Origin: Leptospiraceae bacterium
GTDB lineage: Bacteria; Spirochaetota; Leptospiria; Leptospirales; Leptospiraceae
Length of the DNA: 64,000 bases
Direction of reading: 5' to 3'
Assembly (NCBI GenBank): GCA_016708435.1
Contig: JADJFV010000010.1
Location: 48,035 to 112,034 of the forward strand
The translations under genes and the position numbers were made by a program. Shown piece by piece: positions 34,200-42,892 of the stretch. Each line of letters starts with the position of its first letter. Position 1 is the first letter of the stretch. The notes beneath the pieces are model-generated. The model ran no database searches and had not been told where the DNA came from. It saw only the letters and a list, made by a program, of their open reading frames with translations.

Positions 34200-36230
34200 G
34201 TGAAAGCTTTACTTTTAATTCTCACTCTTTTCATTTCTGCTCTCACGGCTGAGGAAAAAATCATTATAAATCCACAAGAATCCTACAAATCGGGATTTGG
34301 GAGACAGGTTTATTTCTATATTGATAAAGAACATTCTCTAAAAATAGAAGATATCTTAAAGAAAGAGTATCAAGACAAATTTGTATTATCCGAAAATGAA
34401 AATCCTCAATTTGGATATACTTCAGATACAATCTGGTTAAGACTAAATCTTATCGATACAAATCCATCAAAAAGGGATTGGTTGTTAGAAATAGGCTACT
34501 CCGGTTTAGATTTAATTGAATTTTACAGTTATTCAGATAATTCTTGGAAAAAGAGAGTTTATGGAGACTTATTACCATTTACCTCTAGAGATTTTGATTA
34601 CAGAAATTACCTGATAAGATTAGATCTTTCCTCCGAAGTTTCTCATACCTATTATTTTAGAGTAAAAACAAATACCTCTTTTGTTTTTCCTTTATATCTT
34701 TATGAGGCTAAAACTATTTTAGAGAATAAATTCATGGTGGAAGGATTGTTTTTCTTTTTCTATGGTGTATTGATTGTCATGATCTTTTACAATGGATTTA
34801 TTTTTATAACGTTTCGAAGTCTCAGTTACTTTTATTATTCTTTAAGCACATTCTTTTTATTATTATTTTATTTAGTTCATTTGGGACATGGATTTCAATA
34901 TTTTTGGGGGAATAGTGTTCTAGTCCAAAACTATATGGCACCAATAAGTATTGCGATTTCCTGGATATTTGTTATGGAGTTTACATTTCACTTTTTGACC
35001 CTGAGTAAAATTTTTAAGCGGCTATACAAAAGTATCCGCATATTACAAGTATTACATTTACTCCTGCTTCCACTGTTATTTTATTCATTACTCCTCGTTA
35101 ATATAATACTAACTTTATTTGGACTTGTAAATGTATTTTTGATTTTAATTGCAGCATTTATAAGTTTAAAAAGTGGAAATAAATCAGCGCGATTTTTCTT
35201 AATTGGCTGGAGCATTCTTATCATTGGCTTTCTCTTATTAACATTTAAATCTTTAGGAATACTTCCGACTAATGCTCTCACATCAAACGCAATGCAATTC
35301 GGTTCCATGTTTGAATTGATTTTTTTATCCCTTGCACTTGCAGAAAAATATAGATTTATTCAAGAAGAGAATATTCAGATACAAAGTGAATTACTTAAAA
35401 ATCAAATTTTATATTCAAAGACTCTGGCAGATAAGATAAATGAACGAACGAATGAACTGAATGTATCTCTCGATTCCGTTCGAAAAACAAATTCCCAATT
35501 AAACGAGTATGCAGAAAAATTAAGAATTCTAAATGCAACGAAAGATAAATTCTTGAGTATTATAGCGCATGATTTACGAAACCCATTTATTGGAATTATG
35601 GGACTTCTAGATTCTCTTTTGATAGAAGCACAAAAGATTGGAAGTAATTCAACTGAAAAAAATGTAGCACGATTACAAATGGCAATAAATTCTTCGAAAG
35701 CAGCTTATAATCTTTTAGAAAATCTATTGCAATGGGCAAAATCACAAAAAGGAGAAATTAATTTTAATCCCCGGAATATATCTTTCCGCAAATTGCTTGA
35801 TAATACCATATCTCTTCTAAAAGCAAACGCATTAAAGAAAAATATTAATCTAGAAGAAAAACTAATAGAAGATGAAATTATTTTCGCGGATGAACTGTTA
35901 ATAGACACAGTATTGCGAAATCTAATATCCAATGCAATTAAGTTCACCTTTCCTAACGGAACAATTACTATTTATACTTCCAAATCAGATGAATTTTTAT
36001 TTATCACAATTAAAGATACTGGACTCGGAATTCAAGAGGATAATATCGATAAACTTTTCAAAATAGAATCTAAATTTACAAGACTGGGAACAGAGAATGA
36101 AACAGGAACCGGTCTTGGACTTATATTATGTAAAGAATTTATAGAATTGCACGGAGGAAGCATCACAGTTGAAAGTGAGCTTGAGAAAGGTAGTAAATTT
36201 ACTATTACATTGCCTTTAGAAAAAAAATGA
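34200..36230 (+). CDS. 7TMR-DISM sensor histidine kinase (HisKA type)
   Basis: The 676 aa start at GTG. A signal peptide (MKALLLILTLFISALTA) precedes a 7TMR-DISM extracellular domain (about 20-170) and seven membrane helices (about 180-385). A coiled coil (about 395-445) leads to HisKA with SIIAHDLRNPF (H457) and an HATPase domain with NLISNAIKF (N box), DTGLGIQED (G1) and TGTGLGLILCKEF (G2). All catalytic motifs look intact. No receiver domain or partner regulator is adjacent. The 7TMR-DISM layout matches the interrupted kinase at 29353-30651, but the catalytic halves are of different families. Confidence 0.92.
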   Translation: MKALLLILTLFISALTAEEKIIINPQESYKSGFGRQVYFYIDKEHSLKIEDILKKEYQDKFVLSENENPQFGYTSDTIWLRLNLIDTNPSKRDWLLEIGYSGLDLIEFYSYSDNSWKKRVYGDLLPFTSRDFDYRNYLIRLDLSSEVSHTYYFRVKTNTSFVFPLYLYEAKTILENKFMVEGLFFFFYGVLIVMIFYNGFIFITFRSLSYFYYSLSTFFLLLFYLVHLGHGFQYFWGNSVLVQNYMAPISIAISWIFVMEFTFHFLTLSKIFKRLYKSIRILQVLHLLLLPLLFYSLLLVNIILTLFGLVNVFLILIAAFISLKSGNKSARFFLIGWSILIIGFLLLTFKSLGILPTNALTSNAMQFGSMFELIFLSLALAEKYRFIQEENIQIQSELLKNQILYSKTLADKINERTNELNVSLDSVRKTNSQLNEYAEKLRILNATKDKFLSIIAHDLRNPFIGIMGLLDSLLIEAQKIGSNSTEKNVARLQMAINSSKAAYNLLENLLQWAKSQKGEINFNPRNISFRKLLDNTISLLKANALKKNINLEEKLIEDEIIFADELLIDTVLRNLISNAIKFTFPNGTITIYTSKSDEFLFITIKDTGLGIQEDNIDKLFKIESKFTRLGTENETGTGLGLILCKEFIELHGGSITVESELEKGSKFTITLPLEKK

Positions 36231-36354
36231 GTAGTCCTCTTTGGAATAATAAGATGTATAAGGTTACTTTTTTTAATTGATTGCAGGAAAATTTTACTCC
36301 TTTTAGTTCAAAACACTTTTTTATGAGTAGGGAAAGGAACAATCCGATTTTGCC

Positions 36355-36394
36355 TTAAGCTTTTAATTTGTCGGATGGAACTATCGAGAAGTTG
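36355..36394 (+). repeat. 40-bp direct repeat, copy 2
   Basis: Partner of 33081-33120. It is preceded by TTTTAGTTCAAAACAC then TTTTTTATGA, which itself resembles 33902-33927, so two adjacent segments here are each repeated near the GIDE-like gene. Confidence 0.7.
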
Positions 36395-36427
36395 AATACA
36401 AATTCCGAGAAAGACAATGAGAGCCTT

Positions 36428-37273
36428 TCACTTATCACTTAATCTTCTTAAATAATCAGCAATTTCAGCTTGACCAAATCTTTCCGACCAAGTGATTGCA
36501 GTAAAATGATCATTATCCTCAATGTCCACATCTGCATCAAAATCGAGCAAAACAGAAAGTGCTTGTTTGTGACCTCGACGTGCAGCAAACATCAGTGCAG
36601 TTTTTCCTGATTTATCACGAGTATCAACATTGGCACCCGCTTTTAGAAGTAAGCTTAAAATCTCTCTATTCCCACTTCTCGCCGCGTGCATAAGAGCCGT
36701 TTGCCCTACTCCATCTATTGCATTCGCATTTGGTTTAAAGAAAAATACATACTTTACACGTTGTAAATCGCCCAGAGAAGAGGCTAATAGCAATTCATCG
36801 TCAGCCGCCTTTCCGAGAAAGTATGGTTCTTCTTTGGCTCCCGCTCGTTTTAATGCGTTACCGAGTTCCATATGTCCATTGAGAATAGCCAATAAAAAAG
36901 GACTTTTTCCTTCTTTTGTTTTTATATTCAAATTGGCACAGGCTTGAATTAAGATTTCTACAATTTCATAATGCCTTCCTACTCCAAGAGAGGATGCCTT
37001 TGCAATAGCAGTATAACCGGCATTATCCTGTGCATTGCTATTTGCTCCATTTTCTAGAAGCAAAGTTACAATTTCAGGAGACCCATACCAAGCTGCAATG
37101 ATTAATGCTGTCTCACCATCCGCATTCTTAAATTCTAATTCTGCCCTTTGTTCAATAGAACGTTTTACAAGTGCAATATTGCCCTCAGAAGCTCCTTGCA
37201 GCAAATCCTCATTTACCCCTGCATATAAAAAAGAAATCGCCCCAATTAATACATATAATAAAAAAACTTTCAT
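36428..37273 (-). CDS. exported ankyrin-repeat protein
   Basis: A 281 aa protein with a signal peptide (about 1-18) and about seven ankyrin repeats, visible as repeated GETALIIAAW, GANSNAQDNAGYTAIAKA, GQTALMHAARSGN and GKTALMFAARRGH blocks. It should act in the periplasm as a protein-binding scaffold. Its start overlaps the stop of the upstream ankyrin lipoprotein by 4 nt (ATGA), so the two are an operon. Targets are unknown. Confidence 0.88.
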   Translation of the reverse strand: MKVFLLYVLIGAISFLYAGVNEDLLQGASEGNIALVKRSIEQRAELEFKNADGETALIIAAWYGSPEIVTLLLENGANSNAQDNAGYTAIAKASSLGVGRHYEIVEILIQACANLNIKTKEGKSPFLLAILNGHMELGNALKRAGAKEEPYFLGKAADDELLLASSLGDLQRVKYVFFFKPNANAIDGVGQTALMHAARSGNREILSLLLKAGANVDTRDKSGKTALMFAARRGHKQALSVLLDFDADVDIEDNDHFTAITWSERFGQAEIADYLRRLSDK

Positions 37274-38022
37274 CCTTTTGCTCCTGCTTTTTGTAATTCA
37301 CTCACTATGTCTGCATAACCATTTTCTTCTGCGTGGAGAATCGGTGTAAGCCCGTATATAGAAACATTGCTTACGTTTGCGCCCAATTCAATCAGAACTC
37401 TGACAGAATTAAGCTTTCCCGAAGAAGCGGCGAGGCTAAGCGCTGTATCCCCGTTTTGATTTTTTGCATTTACATCAGCTTTGTATTTAATCAACAATTT
37501 GATTGCTTCCACTCGATCTTCCTGTGCTGCTGCCATTAAGGCGGTCGTAGCGTCAATGAAAGGAATTCTGATTTCGTTTGGATTCATTTTTGCATCTAAA
37601 AGAAGGCGCACTATTTCGGTATTCCCCTTCGAAGCTGCTTTCATTAAGCAAGAATCCCCTTTTTTATCTTTTATGTTTGGATTTGCACCCGCTTCTAAAA
37701 GCAATCGAACGATTTCTGTATGACCATTTGCAGATGCCCGATAAATCGCAGTATCACCTAAATTTGTTCTTAGATTTAACTTTGCCTTTTTGGAAATCAG
37801 GTATTGAACTATTGCAATTTTACCCGTGCTTGATGCTGCAATCAATGCTGTCCAGTTTCTCTCCTCACGGGAATTTACTAAATCGCCATTCTTTTGGTTA
37901 ATCGCTTCCATTTCTGAAAGACTTCCATCGGCAGCAGCTTCGACGTATCGTTCCCCGACTGAACTACATTGAATTAAGAGAACTAATAGTAGCAGTATAA
38001 GTATATTTTTAATAGATTTCAT
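37270..38022 (-). CDS. ankyrin-repeat lipoprotein
   Basis: The 250 aa have a lipoprotein signal ending LLIQC (Cys19) and about six ankyrin repeats (NWTALIAASSTGK, GDTAIYRASANGH, GDSCLMKAASKGN, GDTALSLAASSGK and YGLTPILHAEENG). It is probably anchored to a membrane facing the periplasm. It is coupled to the second ankyrin gene downstream, and a shorter paralogue lies at 52735-53193. Confidence 0.88.
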   Translation of the reverse strand: MKSIKNILILLLLVLLIQCSSVGERYVEAAADGSLSEMEAINQKNGDLVNSREERNWTALIAASSTGKIAIVQYLISKKAKLNLRTNLGDTAIYRASANGHTEIVRLLLEAGANPNIKDKKGDSCLMKAASKGNTEIVRLLLDAKMNPNEIRIPFIDATTALMAAAQEDRVEAIKLLIKYKADVNAKNQNGDTALSLAASSGKLNSVRVLIELGANVSNVSIYGLTPILHAEENGYADIVSELQKAGAKG

Positions 38023-38205
38023 TTTATTTTCCGAGCGATTCCAATATTTTCCATTGGCACTATTCTTTAAATCATTTATCTACCTCCACTGTGGTTTTGC
38101 CAAAATAGATTGAATTGAAACTTAGAAATATTTCTATTGTAAAACATATCTCTAATTCGGTAGATTTCTTTTTGACGACCGATGCTTACAATTTCAGGAG
38201 GAACA

Positions 38206-39786
38206 TTGAAATTCAAACGAGTATTATTTATTTCCCTTATTCTGCTTATTACACAAGTAAATGCAGAAACCATTTTCGAAGACGTTGCGACAAGGCTAAA
38301 AAAATCCATTAAAAAAGTGCAATTCGACAATGGACTTAAACTCATCATGATGCAAAATACAACCTCACCCACCCTTGCGCTGTATGCAAAGTTCAAAGTA
38401 GGCTCGGTTGATGAAACAAAAGAAATTGCAGGAACCGCTCACTTACTCGAGCATATGCTTTTTAAAGGCACTGAAAATGTAGGAACGACCAACTTCACAG
38501 AAGAAAAAAAATTCCATATTCTTCTAAAAGCCACTGGAAGTGAACTCGATAAATTAAGACTCGAAAAAAGAAACTTAGAAGATAGCTCTAAGTCAGCCCC
38601 ACCCGAATTATTGGAGCGCATTACTAGACTAGAACGAAGACTCAAAGACGTAGAAGCAATCCAAAAAAAATACATCGTCAAAGCAGAAGATACTTATATT
38701 TACGAACAACATGGTCAAGTTGGGTTTAATGCCTATACTTCGCACGATGTTACAAATTACCAGATACGGCTCCCGGCGAATAGACTCGAAATTTGGGCAA
38801 AGATGGAATCCGATCGTTTAAAGAATCCAATCCTACGAGAATACTACACCGAGCGAGACGTAATCATGGAAGAAAGAAGGATGCGTGTAGAAAATCGTGG
38901 CGCAGGAATTCTAAGAGAAAAATACTTAGCACTTGCTTTCGGTGAGCACGCCTATGGACAGCCAGTCATTGGCTATGAATCAAATATCCCTTTCTTAGAT
39001 ATTTATGAAACAGAAAATTTTTTCAAGAAGCATTATACACCGGATAATATGGTGATTGCGATAGTCGGTGATTTGGATTTTGATAAAACAGAAAGCATGA
39101 TCCGAAAGTATTTTTCTGATTTAAAACCCTCTGTAGAAAAAAAATTAGGCACTCGAGTCAAAGAAAAATACAACACAGGTGAAAAGCGAATTAGCTTTCA
39201 GTATCCTGGAGGCTCCATTTATATCATGGGTTGGCATAAGCCCGCTTATCCACACCCTGACAGTAGCATCATTGATGTTATTGATTCTATCCTAACACAG
39301 GGAACAAGTAGCAGACTTTATAAACGACTCATTTTAAAAGAGAGATTAGTTTCTAGTGTAGAAGCCTGGGGCTCTGATCCAGGGGAACGTTACGCAAATC
39401 TATTGAGCATCTACTCACAATTAAACTCTGACACAGATCCAGCGAAAGTGGAAGCAATCATCTGGGAAGAAATTGAAAAGCTAAAGACAGAGAACGTTTC
39501 CACAGAAGAATTGCAAAGAATTAAAAACAAAATGACCGCTGACTTCTTACGAGAAATTGATAACAATGGAACTCTTGCGGATAATCTAAGTTACTACGAA
39601 TTACTCACAGGCAACTGGGAAGACTTATTCTTAAGCTACGATAGATTAAATGGAGTTACAGAAGACGATATCAAGCGAGTGACCGCAAAGTATTTCGTAA
39701 AAGAAAATCTAACGATTGGTCATCTAGATGCCAGAGCAAGTAAAAAGCCAGCAGCACAACCTCAAAACGCGAAGGAAGCAAAATGA
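38206..39786 (+). CDS. M16-family zinc peptidase, catalytic subunit
   Basis: A pitrilysin-type metallopeptidase. I choose the TTG start at 38206, because AGGAGG (38196-38201) lies 4 nt upstream and it yields a signal peptide (KFKRVLFISLILLITQVNA). The open frame extends eight codons earlier to an ATG. From the TTG there are 526 aa. The inverted zinc motif HLLEH is followed by the distal Glu region (ERDVIMEERR). A helical insert (about 100-165) separates the zinc motif from the next conserved block, as in other bacterial members. The C-terminal half carries the R/Y-type domain without zinc ligands. Confidence 0.9.
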   Translation: MKFKRVLFISLILLITQVNAETIFEDVATRLKKSIKKVQFDNGLKLIMMQNTTSPTLALYAKFKVGSVDETKEIAGTAHLLEHMLFKGTENVGTTNFTEEKKFHILLKATGSELDKLRLEKRNLEDSSKSAPPELLERITRLERRLKDVEAIQKKYIVKAEDTYIYEQHGQVGFNAYTSHDVTNYQIRLPANRLEIWAKMESDRLKNPILREYYTERDVIMEERRMRVENRGAGILREKYLALAFGEHAYGQPVIGYESNIPFLDIYETENFFKKHYTPDNMVIAIVGDLDFDKTESMIRKYFSDLKPSVEKKLGTRVKEKYNTGEKRISFQYPGGSIYIMGWHKPAYPHPDSSIIDVIDSILTQGTSSRLYKRLILKERLVSSVEAWGSDPGERYANLLSIYSQLNSDTDPAKVEAIIWEEIEKLKTENVSTEELQRIKNKMTADFLREIDNNGTLADNLSYYELLTGNWEDLFLSYDRLNGVTEDDIKRVTAKYFVKENLTIGHLDARASKKPAAQPQNAKEAK

Positions 39787-41246
39787 AATTAATTAGAAAT
39801 CAGAAAAATAAATTTACTAGAAATTACTTCTCCTTTTCAATCATCCTATTAGCAATCGGCTTTTCTCTATTAGCCGCACCTGGTGATTTTGTAAAGGATG
39901 TAAAGATTGAAGAATTAGAATTTAAAATTCCAGAAGTAGTAAAGACAAGCTTAACTCCCAATCTAAAATACTATTCAATTTACTCGGATAAATTTCCAAT
40001 TACTTATCTAGAATTTTCTATGTATGCAGGCGAAGCGGATACTGCCAACAAGGGAGTCGAAATTCCACAACTCCTCGGAGAAGTTCTAAAATTCGGTGGA
40101 TCAAAAAACTTTCCCGACGAAGCCTTCAATACCAAGCTTGAATCATTAGGTGCAAGCTTTTCGGTAACGAGTGATTACGATAAATTATCCATTAACCTCT
40201 CTTATTTATCACGCGATGAAGACACCGTATTAGGTTTAATTTCCGATCTACTACAAAGCCCGAATTACAGCGAAATCGCACTTTCAAACGGCAAGAAAAA
40301 AATGATCGAAATGATCCAGAGACGAAATGAGCGCACAGAAACAATTGGCTTTCGAAAAGCAAAAGAACTTTTCTACAGAGGACTTCTCGCAGGAAAAGTA
40401 ACACAAGTAGCCTCTATCGAAAAAATAAAAATGGAAGACCTAAAAGAATTTTGGGAAGCAGCAAAACTTAAAAAGAAAAGAATTTCGGTAACAGGACTCT
40501 TCCAAGATAAAAAAATTCGAGATACATTTTTAAAGCTATATCCAGCAGATAATACTGACAAGCCGCAATCTAGCCAGAGAGAACTCGTAACTGAGACTTC
40601 TCTTTCTAAGTCGCTAGACGAATATAAATTTAAGAATTTGCTTATCACAAAAGATATCAATCAGTCAATGGTGTTAATGATTGGAGCACTGCCCAAACAC
40701 AATGATTCCGATTTTTATGCAATGCAAATTCTAGATTATATCATTGGCGGTGGCGGGTTTAATAGCTATATGATGCAACAAATTCGTGTAGACAAAGGAC
40801 TCGCCTACTCTTCTACTAGCTACCCTGTATTCAAAAAAGAGCATGGTATTCTTTACGCCTACACTCTGACTAAAAATCAATCCTTACTGCAAGTTCATGA
40901 TTTGATGAAAGAAATTTTATCCGAAAAAACATTTTCGAAAATTACGCAAAAAGAAATTGATGATGCAAAAAAATCCATCAACAATCAATTTGTTTTTTTA
41001 TTCTTAAACAACAATCGTATTCTAGAAAATCAAGTTCGATTCGATGAAGATGATATGCCAGAGAATTATTTAAAAAACTATCGAGACAATATGAACAAAG
41101 TAACTCTCGAAGACATAAGAAGAGTCGGAAAAAAACATTTTGTATTCGACAAATTAAAAACCATCATAGTATCAAGCCCCGATGCTATCAAGAGCTTTCC
41201 AAGTGAAAGCAGTAAAACAATCCAGCCAGAAGATAAGATAGAGTAA
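39783..41246 (+). CDS. M16-family peptidase-like protein, non-catalytic subunit
   Basis: The 487 aa have a signal peptide or membrane anchor (about 18-40), and both halves of an M16 fold without the HxxEH zinc motif. The corresponding strand reads EFSMYAGEADTANKG. The C-terminal domain has the conserved RVDKGLAYSSTSYP segment with the R and Y residues that contribute to substrate binding. Paired with the catalytic gene (4-nt ATGA overlap), it should form the heterodimer typical of bacterial M16B proteins. Confidence 0.87.
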   Translation: MKLIRNQKNKFTRNYFSFSIILLAIGFSLLAAPGDFVKDVKIEELEFKIPEVVKTSLTPNLKYYSIYSDKFPITYLEFSMYAGEADTANKGVEIPQLLGEVLKFGGSKNFPDEAFNTKLESLGASFSVTSDYDKLSINLSYLSRDEDTVLGLISDLLQSPNYSEIALSNGKKKMIEMIQRRNERTETIGFRKAKELFYRGLLAGKVTQVASIEKIKMEDLKEFWEAAKLKKKRISVTGLFQDKKIRDTFLKLYPADNTDKPQSSQRELVTETSLSKSLDEYKFKNLLITKDINQSMVLMIGALPKHNDSDFYAMQILDYIIGGGGFNSYMMQQIRVDKGLAYSSTSYPVFKKEHGILYAYTLTKNQSLLQVHDLMKEILSEKTFSKITQKEIDDAKKSINNQFVFLFLNNNRILENQVRFDEDDMPENYLKNYRDNMNKVTLEDIRRVGKKHFVFDKLKTIIVSSPDAIKSFPSESSKTIQPEDKIE

Positions 41247-41251
41247 CCCCA

Positions 41252-42079
41252 TTGAATTTAAAATTTTCTCATGCCAATCTTGACTTTGAAGGAATATCCG
41301 AGGGCGGTATTCGAACGAGCGTATGTATTCCGCGATACAGTCTCCTTTTTGATATTGGAGCGATACCACATGAGAAAATTCATATGGAAAATATCTTAGT
41401 CACCCACGGACATTTAGACCATGCAGCGGGTATTCCCTATTACATCTCACAGCGTTCTCTCCAAAAACTAAAGTCACCGAACATCTATGTAAACGAAGAA
41501 ATGTATGAAAATACCAAAAAGATCATTGAGCTTTATTCTGAAATCGAAGGCTTTGCGTATAACTACAATTTAGTTTCGACGGCGACTAACAAAGAGTATG
41601 TCCTAAACTCGAATACTTTTTTCAAAGCGTTTAAAACAACACATCGAATTCCTTCGCAAGGTTATACGATATTTGAAAGAGTAAAAAAAATTCTTCCTGA
41701 ATTCGCAGATTTAAACGGACAAGAACTTGTAAAACTAAAAGCAAAGGGAGAAATTCTTACAGAAGATAAGGAGACTCCTTTAATCAGTTTCTCCGGTGAC
41801 ACACAGATAGAATATATACTCGATCACAAAGAAGTGCGCGAATCCAAAATTCTTTTTCTAGAATGCACCTATGTAGATGCAGACAGAAATGTCGAGCGAG
41901 CGAGAGCCTGGGGACATACACATCTAGATGAGATCATTGCCCATGCGAAAGAATTTAAAAACGAGAGAATCGTATTGATTCATTTCTCAAAGCGTTATAA
42001 GCATAGTCATATTCGCGATATTGTTAAGAGGAAAACGCCTGATATTCTAAAGGGTCGCATTCACTGTTTTTTACCATGA
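41252..42079 (+). CDS. metallo-beta-lactamase-fold hydrolase, RNase Z-like
   Basis: The 275 aa start at TTG, 5 nt after the M16 gene. The MBL motif THGHLDHAAG is followed by FSGDTQ (Asp ligand), the LECTY strand, HTHLDEI and a final LIHFSKRYKHSHI (His ligand). The layout matches the RNase Z/ElaC-like group, but the long exosite arm expected in a tRNA 3'-endonuclease is not obvious, so other phosphodiesterase activities are possible. The stop overlaps the next start by 4 nt. Confidence 0.75.
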   Translation: MNLKFSHANLDFEGISEGGIRTSVCIPRYSLLFDIGAIPHEKIHMENILVTHGHLDHAAGIPYYISQRSLQKLKSPNIYVNEEMYENTKKIIELYSEIEGFAYNYNLVSTATNKEYVLNSNTFFKAFKTTHRIPSQGYTIFERVKKILPEFADLNGQELVKLKAKGEILTEDKETPLISFSGDTQIEYILDHKEVRESKILFLECTYVDADRNVERARAWGHTHLDEIIAHAKEFKNERIVLIHFSKRYKHSHIRDIVKRKTPDILKGRIHCFLP

Positions 42080-42720
42080 AAAAATTCGAAAGCATTTACA
42101 AGGAAGGGCTAGAAGCTTATATCAACGATAATTTAATCCTACGCCCGTTTCCAATTTTTAGAGAAATGGAAGCTTTTGCTTTAGAAAATAAAATTCCTAT
42201 CCTTTCTCCGGCAGCCGGCTCTATCCTACAATTGCTTTTCAGCCTCCATAAACCTATGCGAGTTTTAGAGCTAGGCACCGGTCTTGGCTACTCGACTGCG
42301 TGGATGCTTAGCTCAAATATTTCTGTAGAGATCGTTTCCTTGGACAGAAATGCCAAAGAGTTAAAGAGTGCCAAGTTCTTTTTAAACCAAATTAAGAAGG
42401 AAAACCAATCTGTAAAATTGATACAAACACACTGCATCGAGTTCTTAAAAAAATCTGATTTAACAGAATACGATATGTTTTTCATTGACTGTGACAAGAT
42501 TTGCTATCCAGAAATTTTAGAGATTTTACTTGAAAAATGCAAAGCACAGGCTTGGCTGCTTTTTGACAACGTCCTCTGGCATGGAAGACTAGAAAAGGAA
42601 ATTTACTCAAAGCCATCTGACCGTGCCATTCAGGATTTTTGGGATCTTATTAAAAATAAAAATCTAATATATACTTTGTTTGCGGCAGCGGACGGACTAT
42701 TACTTATCGAGCAACCCTAG
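42076..42720 (+). CDS. class I SAM-dependent O-methyltransferase
   Basis: The 214 aa have the methyltransferase-3 (caffeoyl-CoA O-methyltransferase-like) layout: VLELGTGLGYSTAWM (motif I, SAM binding), IVSLDRNAKELKSAK, DMFFIDCDK (metal-site Asp region) and LLFDNVLWHG (DN pair). The substrate is unknown. It is the last gene of the overlapping 38206-42720 operon. Confidence 0.85.
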   Translation: MKKFESIYKEGLEAYINDNLILRPFPIFREMEAFALENKIPILSPAAGSILQLLFSLHKPMRVLELGTGLGYSTAWMLSSNISVEIVSLDRNAKELKSAKFFLNQIKKENQSVKLIQTHCIEFLKKSDLTEYDMFFIDCDKICYPEILEILLEKCKAQAWLLFDNVLWHGRLEKEIYSKPSDRAIQDFWDLIKNKNLIYTLFAAADGLLLIEQP

Positions 42721-42774
42721 TTTTTTCTATCTATTACTTTTTTTTTCAAAATCTAGCAAAAAATTGAAAATCTA

Positions 42775-42803
42775 TTGACATAGTTTTTTACTTATACTAT
42801 AAT
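42775..42803 (+). promoter_or_regulatory. perfect consensus sigma70 promoter
   Basis: TTGACA (42775-42780), a 17-nt spacer and TATAAT (42798-42803) match the consensus at every position. It lies about 90 nt upstream of the large lipoprotein gene, which should therefore be strongly and probably constitutively transcribed. Confidence 0.85.
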
Positions 42804-42825
42804 TGGAATCCTAGAGGATTTATGA

Positions 42826-42891
42826 ATGAGTATCAATAAAGCCACTAGACAAGCAAAAATTTTGAATGAAAAAAAATTAGGAGAAAAATAA
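42826..42891 (+). CDS. possible 21-aa leader peptide
   Basis: Between the consensus promoter and the lipoprotein gene, an ATG preceded by AGAGGA opens a 21-codon frame (MSINKATRQAKILNEKKLGEK) ending one base before the next ATG (42893). The Shine-Dalgarno of the large gene (TTAGGAG) lies within this small frame. It could be a translated leader coupled to the main gene or a chance frame. Confidence 0.3.
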   Translation: MSINKATRQAKILNEKKLGEK

Positions 42892-42892
42892 A

